Assembly (NCBI RefSeq): GCF_000808015.1
Contig: NZ_JWHR01000051.1
Location: forward strand, 1 to 5,231
Length of the DNA stretch: 5,231 bases
DNA from: Terrisporobacter othiniensis
GTDB taxonomy: Bacteria; Bacillota; Clostridia; Peptostreptococcales; Peptostreptococcaceae
Direction: 5' to 3'
The notes beneath the pieces were generated by a model. The model searched no databases. It had not been told where the DNA came from and saw nothing but the letters and a program-made list of their open reading frames with translations. Shown piece by piece: positions 1 through 3,694 of the stretch (position 1 is its first letter; each line of letters begins with the position of its first letter). Made by a program: the position numbers and the translations under genes.

Positions 1-113
1 TAGCATGGGGGCCATAGTATATAGTATAATCGTATTAATTTTAAAAGTTGATTCAACTGATTATATTATTGATATAATAAAATCTAAAATAGCAAAATAT
101 ACTAGTATATTAC
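1..113 (+). repeat. Left copy of 113-bp direct repeat (murJ 3' end)
   Basis: Bases 1-113 align without gaps to 5119-5231. The only differences are at 69-70 (TT here, AA at 5187-5188). Both copies run into a window edge, so the true repeat may be longer on the left of this copy and on the right of the other. The offset is 5118 bases. Confidence 0.95.
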
Positions 114-151
114 TAGCCTATTATTACGTTCAATTCATCTTTTATATTTAA
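1..151 (+). pseudogene. 3' end of a murJ-like gene (partial, duplicated C-terminus)
   Basis: An open frame enters from outside the window (first full codon at 2-4) and stops at TAA 149-151. Its first 37 complete codons match the C-terminus of the MurJ-family protein at the right end of the window, with one residue changed (Ile for Lys, codon 68-70). It covers the last membrane helix (from SMGAIVYSIIVLILK) and a short cytoplasmic tail ending YYYVQFIFYI. After base 113 there is nothing in the window to compare, so it is not known whether the final 12 codons are native to murJ or were gained at a junction. It may be the end of an intact upstream murJ paralogue or only a leftover 3' scrap. The identity to murJ is certain; intactness cannot be judged. 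Confidence 0.75.
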
Positions 152-388
152 TTTACCTAACATCCAAGGTAAGTAATTATTAATTATATACACTAAAGGA
201 GCATCTATGATAAGAAATATAATTAATAATAGAGTTCCTCCTAAAATTTTGTTAAAATCATTATTTAAAATAATTTGACATATTCGGATAATGTTTTGAT
301 TAGATACTTTGTTAAAGTTAATGTTACTTTTAGATTTGATAAGTATAAAAATAAAATAGATTTGGATGACATAGCCATTGATATAAAA
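113..388 (-). pseudogene. Possible 3' remnant of a membrane protein gene
   Basis: The minus strand is open from just after a TGA (389-391) to a TAG at 113-115, about 91 codons, with no ATG, GTG or usable TTG start. The part nearest the stop looks like real protein: a hydrophobic helix (ILGGTLLLIIFLIIDAPLVY) followed by INNYLPWMLGKLNIKDELN and IIG. The upstream third is mostly Ile, Asn, Lys and Phe and could be AT-rich noise. The stop codon lies exactly where the murJ direct repeat ends (base 113), as expected if a rearrangement joined the two. I do not recognise the family. It would be a truncated gene lacking its 5' end. A chance open frame is a real alternative. Confidence 0.3.
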
Positions 389-409
389 TCAGTGGCTTTT
401 TTGATATAA
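269..409 (+). pseudogene. Possible plus-strand C-terminal gene remnant
   Basis: The plus-strand frame is open from 269 to TAA 407-409, about 46 codons. The end has a plausible protein composition (VTFRFDKYKNKIDLDDIAID then IKSVAFLI). There is no ATG and no ribosome binding site; TTG at 275 is the only start-like codon. The last codons lie inside the hairpin of the terminator at 373-402, so an old gene end and its terminator may overlap. The family is not recognised, and the frame may be open by chance. Confidence 0.22.
373..402 (+). terminator. Rho-independent terminator
   Basis: The arm GCCATTGAT (374-382) pairs with ATCAGTGGC (388-396), with one T-G wobble and a 5-base loop. An extra A373-T397 pair closes the base, and six T's follow at 397-402. 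This is a classic plus-strand intrinsic terminator. It would stop transcripts coming from the murJ-like end at the left and insulate the small operon that starts at 446. Confidence 0.8.
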
Positions 410-445
410 TTAAGGTATAAATAATAATCTGACAGGGGAGTTAGT

Positions 446-622
446 ATGAAAATAAGGGAAGCTTATATAGTTATATCTGATGGAAGCAAGGTCTCTAGTG
501 TAGACATGTCAGTAAATAATCGCATATCTAATAAAAAGTTAGAAACAGGCACTACATCTGTAACTTTGCTTAATATGAGATTGATAAATTCTAATTCACC
601 AATGTTATATAATGCGAAATAA
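446..622 (+). CDS. Small hypothetical protein, 58 aa
   Basis: The ATG at 446 is preceded by a strong ribosome binding site, AGGGGAG (434-440), five bases away. The frame runs 58 codons to TAA 620-622. The product begins MKIREAYIVISDGSKVSS and ends LINSNSPMLYNAK. It has no signal peptide, membrane helix or cysteine; alternating hydrophobic and polar residues suggest a small beta-rich soluble protein. I do not recognise the family. The next gene begins 15 bases after the stop with its own strong ribosome binding site, so the two are very likely co-transcribed. The strong terminator at 373-402 implies a promoter between about 400 and 430; TATAAT (405-410) and TATAAA (416-421) are possible -10 boxes, but neither has a convincing -35. 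Confidence 0.7.
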   Translation: MKIREAYIVISDGSKVSSVDMSVNNRISNKKLETGTTSVTLLNMRLINSNSPMLYNAK

Positions 623-637
623 AAGGGAGGTAAAAAT

Positions 638-919
638 ATGTGGATAATATTCGGGGGTATTGCCATAGTGGCTACTTTTTTAAATCTTTATATGTATAAA
701 GTAGGAAAAAATTATAAACTTGCAATGGCAATAGGATTATCATTTACAGCATTGACAATTTATTCAGGATACTCCGTTGTATCTGAATGGGTACAAGCCA
801 ATGACTGGGCTGCTTTAGCCGATGTAGTACCTACTATGGAAAATTTATTCAGGGTTTTAACTATTCTATCTATTGTACTTAACATAACACCTACACTTTT
901 AGAATTAAAAAAAGAATAG
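638..919 (+). CDS. Small integral membrane protein, 93 aa, unknown function
   Basis: The ATG at 638 follows AGGGAGG (624-630) by seven bases. The 93-residue product has three predicted membrane helices at about residues 2-20, 28-48 and 70-88. A polar loop between helices 2 and 3 is rich in Trp, Asp and Ala (EWVQANDWAALADVVPTMEN), and the C-terminal tail is charged (LELKKE). There is no cleavable signal peptide and no catalytic motif. It looks like a small clostridial membrane protein whose family I cannot name. It sits downstream of the 58-aa gene and upstream of a terminator hairpin, so the pair forms a closed two-gene operon. A holin-like role can be imagined from size and topology, but there are no phage lysis genes nearby and nothing specific supports it. 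Confidence 0.85.
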   Translation: MWIIFGGIAIVATFLNLYMYKVGKNYKLAMAIGLSFTALTIYSGYSVVSEWVQANDWAALADVVPTMENLFRVLTILSIVLNITPTLLELKKE

Positions 920-945
920 TCGCTTTTTTAATATATTACGAAATT

Positions 946-978
946 AAAGTCCAGCAAATAATATTGCTGGACTTTGTT
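946..978 (+). terminator. Terminator hairpin after the small two-gene operon
   Basis: AAAGTCCAGCAA (946-957) and TTGCTGGACTTT (964-975) form a perfect 12-bp stem with a 6-base loop. The tail (GTTGATATT) is only moderately T-rich, but the stem itself ends in three T's. The hairpin starts 26 bases after the stop at 919 and separates this operon from the sigma factor operon. The reverse strand also has a stem ending in T's, so it might work in both directions. Confidence 0.7.
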
Positions 979-1016
979 GATATTAGAATGAACAATAAAA
1001 TAAAAATATTCAAACA

Positions 1017-1045
1017 TGCAAGTTTTTGATATTAATTTACGAATT
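1017..1045 (+). promoter_or_regulatory. Candidate ECF-type (autoregulated) promoter of the sigma operon
   Basis: TGCAAGTTTTT (1017-1027) resembles ECF -35 elements (AAC/AAG followed by a T run), and CGAATT (1040-1045) resembles an ECF -10. CAAGTT ends at 1024, 15 bases before the CGAATT. ECF sigma factors commonly drive their own operon, and this lies 39 bases before the sigma start codon. The assignment rests on motif resemblance and position only. Confidence 0.4.
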
Positions 1046-1051
1046 AACTAA

Positions 1052-1067
1052 TGTAAAAGCTTTTACA
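1052..1067 (+). promoter_or_regulatory. Perfect 16-bp palindrome, candidate operator or 5' hairpin
   Basis: TGTAAAAGCTTTTACA is identical to its own reverse complement. It lies four bases before the sigma ribosome binding site (1071-1076) and just after the candidate ECF -10, so it would cover the transcription start. It could be a dimeric repressor site or a short hairpin (6-bp stem, 4-base loop) at the 5' end of the mRNA. Confidence 0.45.
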
Positions 1068-1083
1068 GTGAGGAGGAAGTAAC

Positions 1084-1617
1084 TTGCAAGATAAATTAAT
1101 GATTAAATACATAAAAAAGAAAAATGAAAAAGGAATGGAAATGTTAATAGATCAGTACAATGGCCTTATTACTTCTGTAGTTAGGTATCATTTAGGTGCT
1201 CTTATTAATTATGAAGAAGAATGTGTTAGCGATACTTTATTGGCTATTTGGAATAACATAGATGGATTTGAAAAAAATAAAAATTCTTTTAAAAACTGGA
1301 TATGTGCAATAGCTAAATATAAAGCAATTGATTATAAAAGAAAATATCTAAATAAGATGGAATCATCTACATTAGATGAAGAGACACCATATATAGATAA
1401 AAATTTATTAAATATAGAAATTCAAGAAGAATTAAACGAGACCTTAAACTTCTTATCTAAAGAGGATGAAGAAATATTTAGACGATATTATCTAGAAGGT
1501 GAAAGTATAGTAGATATAGCACGGAATAAGAAATTAGCTATTTCTAGTGTCCATAGTAAGTTATCTAGAGGTAAGGCCAAGATAAGAAAATCTTTACTAG
1601 AAAATGGAGGTAAATAA
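1084..1617 (+). CDS. ECF-type RNA polymerase sigma factor
   Basis: This 177-aa protein is a typical ECF (group IV) sigma factor containing only regions 2 and 4, which directs RNA polymerase to a small regulon and is held inactive by the anti-sigma factor encoded next to it. Region 2 spans about residues 20-90, with DTLLAIWNNID (50-60) for core polymerase contact and a basic recognition stretch ending AIDYKRK (81-87). Region 4 spans about 115-172, with the helix-turn-helix at about 140-163 (SIVDIARNKKLAISSVHSKL). The start is TTG at 1084: AGGAGG (1071-1076) is seven bases upstream, whereas the first in-frame ATG (1099) is too far away. The stop lies one base before the anti-sigma start, indicating translational coupling. 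Region 3 and any C-terminal extension are absent, as normal. The class is sure; the promoter specificity and regulon are unknown. Confidence 0.93.
   Translation: MQDKLMIKYIKKKNEKGMEMLIDQYNGLITSVVRYHLGALINYEEECVSDTLLAIWNNIDGFEKNKNSFKNWICAIAKYKAIDYKRKYLNKMESSTLDEETPYIDKNLLNIEIQEELNETLNFLSKEDEEIFRRYYLEGESIVDIARNKKLAISSVHSKLSRGKAKIRKSLLENGGK
1606..1610 (+). promoter_or_regulatory. Ribosome binding site fixing the anti-sigma start
   Basis: GGAGG sits inside the last codons of the sigma gene, eight bases before ATG 1619. It overlaps the earlier in-frame ATG at 1604, which therefore cannot use it. This favours 1619 as the start over the longer frame. Confidence 0.75.
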
Positions 1618-1618
1618 A

Positions 1619-2716
1619 ATGATAGACAAATATAAAGTATTAAATAACGAAAAAATTCAATTTGATAGATATACTGAAGTAAAAACTGATAATGAAAAAA
1701 TGAAAAATATAATGAAATCAAAGATAAAATCTAAAAAGCAAGTAAATAAAAAATTGATAGTAGCAAGTGTATCAGCCACACTTGTTTTAGGTTCTGTAGC
1801 TCTTACAAATGAGAGAGCATTGGCATATATAAATAGATTAGTAAATAGTATTGAGTATTTTTTAGATAGAGACTCAGGAGAGTTTGATAAATATAAGTTT
1901 GAAGGAAACCAATCATTAGAAAAAGATGGATTGATACTTAACTTAGGAGATGTAATGCTTGATGATAAGCAATTAATCGTAAGTTTGGGGATTGATTATA
2001 GTAATTTTGATTTAGAGAAAAACGGATTTAATAAAAAGGACTTTGCACCAGATTTACCCCTTATCACAATAGGCGATATGTCTTTTCCTGGTCAAGGTGG
2101 AGCAATTAATCAAAGGAATGTAAGAGGTGAGGATAAAAAAGAAATTTTATATATTGTTGATTTAACTAGAATTGATACTGATGGAGATGGGGTCGTTGAT
2201 AAAGACTTTGATATACTTAAAAATTTAGAGGAAAATAAAGATTATGATATGAAAATTAAATTTAAAGACTTTGATATAGGTGAGTCAAAAACAGAGTCAA
2301 GTAGATGGCTAAGTAAGGAACTTGGAACATGGGAATTTAATACTATTATAAATACTTCTAATATATCTAATGATATGAAAGTTGTTGAAATTAACAAAGC
2401 TATTGATATAAGTGAAGGAAATATAAAATGCAAGTTGAAGATTGATGATATAAGGATATCTCCTGTATCTGCAAAGGTTAAGATGGATATAGAAGGAGAC
2501 ACTTCAGATAATACATATTTCTTCTTGTCAGTAACAGATGAAAATGGTAAAGATTTAATGAATCTTGATAGTGGTATTTCAGATACTGAAAATACAGTTT
2601 ACTGTGATTTTGAACTTAAAGGAACAGAAGAAAAAATAGTAATAACACCTGTTGTTTGTATTGATGGTAATGAAAAACACCTTGATGATGAAGTAATAGA
2701 AATAGAAATTCCATAA
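1619..2716 (+). CDS. Membrane-anchored anti-sigma factor, DUF4179 family
   Basis: The 365-aa product is the predicted regulator of the sigma factor just upstream (one-base gap). Residues 1-45 form a Lys-rich cytoplasmic segment that would bind sigma; it has no His or Cys, so it is not a zinc-binding (ZAS) anti-sigma domain. One membrane helix follows at about 46-62 (LIVASVSATLVLGSVAL). The rest is an extracellular sensor-like region, starting with a DUF4179-type stretch (NERALAYINRLVNSIEYF, then DGLILNLGDVMLDDKQLIVS). Residues 186-198 (DTDGDGVVDKDFD) look like a calcium-binding Asp loop of the dockerin or thrombospondin type-3 kind. The ectodomain has three Cys (in NIKCKL, VYCDFE and VVCIDG). 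By family knowledge such proteins release sigma on envelope stress; the signal here is unknown. ATG 1604 would add five residues but lacks a usable ribosome binding site. Confidence 0.85.
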   Translation: MIDKYKVLNNEKIQFDRYTEVKTDNEKMKNIMKSKIKSKKQVNKKLIVASVSATLVLGSVALTNERALAYINRLVNSIEYFLDRDSGEFDKYKFEGNQSLEKDGLILNLGDVMLDDKQLIVSLGIDYSNFDLEKNGFNKKDFAPDLPLITIGDMSFPGQGGAINQRNVRGEDKKEILYIVDLTRIDTDGDGVVDKDFDILKNLEENKDYDMKIKFKDFDIGESKTESSRWLSKELGTWEFNTIINTSNISNDMKVVEINKAIDISEGNIKCKLKIDDIRISPVSAKVKMDIEGDTSDNTYFFLSVTDENGKDLMNLDSGISDTENTVYCDFELKGTEEKIVITPVVCIDGNEKHLDDEVIEIEIP

Positions 2717-2733
2717 TTTAATCCTACATAAAG

Positions 2734-2775
2734 TAATACCAATGATTATTAACATAGTTATTGGTATTATTTATA
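2734..2775 (+). terminator. Terminator hairpin after the sigma/anti-sigma operon
   Basis: TAATACCAAT (2734-2743) pairs with ATTGGTATTA (2760-2769). The stem can extend inward to 2749/2754 with two G-T wobbles and a 4-base loop, and a T-rich tail (TTTATATTTATT) follows. It lies 17 bases after the anti-sigma stop. The stem is AT-rich and therefore weaker than the one at 373-402. Confidence 0.55.
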
Positions 2776-2807
2776 TTTATTAAACTTTGGTGACTTTTTT
2801 TATATGA

Positions 2808-2839
2808 TTGCTATACATGATGAACAATATTAATATAAT
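2808..2839 (+). promoter_or_regulatory. Weak candidate promoter for the acetyltransferase-remnant/glycine-zipper unit
   Basis: A consensus TATAAT -10 lies at 2834-2839, 29 bases before ATG 2869. The nearest -35-like box, TTGCTA (2808-2813), is 20 bases upstream, longer than the usual 17. A terminator-like hairpin ends the preceding operon at about 2775, so a promoter is expected here. Confidence 0.3.
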
Positions 2840-2868
2840 ACCAAATAAAAATTAGGGGGGAGTTTTCT

Positions 2869-3071
2869 ATGGATGATGTAATGATAGAAACTGATAGATT
2901 AATTTTAAGAAAAATAAATAAAGATGATTACTTAGAAATTACAAATATTCTTCAAGATCGTGTAAAAGCCTGTGTATGTCTCAATTGTGGTAGTGTAGAA
3001 TTTTATATAATGCGAATTAAGAATATTTTTGATATCATATAGATAAGTCTGAATTTATGGAGATAATATAA
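2869..3071 (+). pseudogene. Broken chimeric ORF: GNAT acetyltransferase N-terminus joined to a zinc-ribbon-like tail
   Basis: ATG 2869 has a strong ribosome binding site (AGGGGGGAG, 2854-2862). The first 30 residues match the start of RimJ/RimL-type GNAT N-acetyltransferases (MIETDRLILRKINKDDYLEI after MDDV). A full family member is about 170-180 residues, but the frame stops after 57 (TAG 3040-3042). From about residue 31 the sequence changes to VKACVCLNCGSVEFYI, which looks like half of a small zinc ribbon (a CxxC knuckle) and not like a GNAT domain. After IFD the +1 frame continues with YHIDKSEFMEII and stops at TAA 3069-3071, which overlaps the ATG of the next gene. A one-base loss near 3033 would explain this. 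It is read here as two gene fragments fused by a deletion, then frameshifted. The 57-aa peptide could still be made, but it cannot be an active acetyltransferase. Confidence 0.6.
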
Positions 3072-3469
3072 TGAAAAAAACAAGTAAAAATATGGCAATA
3101 GGTATGTCACTTGGAATGTGTTTTGGTGCTTCATTTGGAACTTCTTTCGGTGGATTATTTGGTGGTAATATAGCCATGGGTACTTCCATGGGAATTTGCA
3201 TTGGTATGTTAGTAGGACTTGCTATTGGCTCAGCAAAAGATAAAGCTGTTAATGCACAGATAGAAGAAGAAGGATACACTATCAAGATGATAGAAAAAGA
3301 TAATAAATCCACTGAATATAAAGTTACTATTGTTAACAATAAAAGGAAAGAGGTAGTTGTTACAGTTCCCTCTAGTACTATGGAAACAGAATTATTTACA
3401 GTTGGAGACATAGTGTTCATGGACGAGGATGGAGATATTGAGCAGGCATTTAATAAAGAGAATGAATAA
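3071..3469 (+). CDS. Glycine-zipper protein, 132 aa
   Basis: The 132-aa product has two parts. Residues 8-55 are a hydrophobic Gly-zipper: Gly at 11, 15, 19, 23, 27 and 31, then at 37, 41, 45, 49 and 53. These are two strictly four-spaced tracts with a two-residue phase shift between them. This GxxxG pattern lets helices pack closely in or on membranes. Residues 56-132 are a soluble, charged, beta-rich domain (EYKVTIVNNKRKEVVVTVPS, then ELFTVGDIVFMDEDGDIEQA). The start is ATG 3071, with GGAG (3059-3062) eight bases upstream. The ATG overlaps the TAA of the frameshifted upstream frame as TAATG, a usual coupling arrangement. No signal peptide is seen. The molecular role is unknown; glycine-zipper proteins of this shape recur in Clostridia as hypothetical proteins. 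Confidence 0.85.
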   Translation: MKKTSKNMAIGMSLGMCFGASFGTSFGGLFGGNIAMGTSMGICIGMLVGLAIGSAKDKAVNAQIEEEGYTIKMIEKDNKSTEYKVTIVNNKRKEVVVTVPSSTMETELFTVGDIVFMDEDGDIEQAFNKENE

Positions 3470-3555
3470 TGCAAAAGATTATGCACAGGATCAGTTAAAT
3501 GTATGGTCACATTGCACTATTAGATAAAAGCAAATCTTTCTTACATTATTGTAAA

Positions 3556-3584
3556 TTGTACTAAGTAATTAAATAATATATTAT
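3556..3584 (+). promoter_or_regulatory. Candidate sigma-A promoter for murJ
   Basis: TTGTAC (3556-3561) and TATTAT (3579-3584) are separated by 17 bases, about 110 bases before the murJ start. I saw no intrinsic terminator between the glycine-zipper gene and murJ (3470-3694), so read-through is also possible. The region 3470-3694 otherwise holds no convincing gene. Confidence 0.4.
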
Positions 3585-3599
3585 ATGTATATAATATAT
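3576..3599. repeat. AT-only inverted repeat over the candidate murJ promoter
   Basis: ATATATTATAT (3576-3586) and ATATAATATAT (3589-3599) are perfect 11-bp inverted arms around a GT spacer. They overlap the candidate -10 box. The composition is nearly pure A and T, so chance is likely; it could also be an operator or a DNA-melting element. Confidence 0.35.
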
Positions 3600-3694
3600 A
3601 AAGTATACTAATATGTTTTCAATTCATATTACTCTTACACAATCATAGAAGATTTATTATATTTAAACAACTTAACATGAAAAGAGGAATTTAG

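Noticed and set aside
207..278. 23-codon plus-strand ORF with a good ribosome binding site (AAAGGAG, 195-201), basic peptide starting MIRNIINNRVPPK
   Set aside because: Very short, and antisense to the more protein-like minus-strand frame; the ribosome-binding-site match is likely chance. A toxin-like peptide cannot be excluded.
378..409. Direct repeat TTGATATAA (378-386 and 401-409), two helical turns apart
   Set aside because: The first copy is part of the terminator stem, so the similarity is better explained by the hairpin and AT-richness than by an operator.
463..666. Minus-strand open frame of 67 codons
   Set aside because: Antisense to the 58-aa gene and the start of the membrane protein gene, with no ribosome binding site.
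1488..1721. Minus-strand open frame of 77 codons
   Set aside because: Antisense shadow of the sigma/anti-sigma junction with low-complexity composition.
3434..3445. Asp-rich DEDGDIE stretch in the zipper protein as a calcium loop
   Set aside because: It lacks the Gly at loop position 6 and the later acidic residue, so the EF-hand/dockerin pattern is not met.
3055..3510. Minus-strand open frame of 151 codons
   Set aside because: Pro/Ile/Ser-rich mirror of the glycine-zipper repeats; the plus strand has the ribosome binding site and a sensible protein.
3462..3527. 21-codon frame MNNAKDYAQDQLNVWSHCTI R overlapping the end of the zipper gene
   Set aside because: No proper ribosome binding site spacing and too short to judge; may be a gene scrap or chance.
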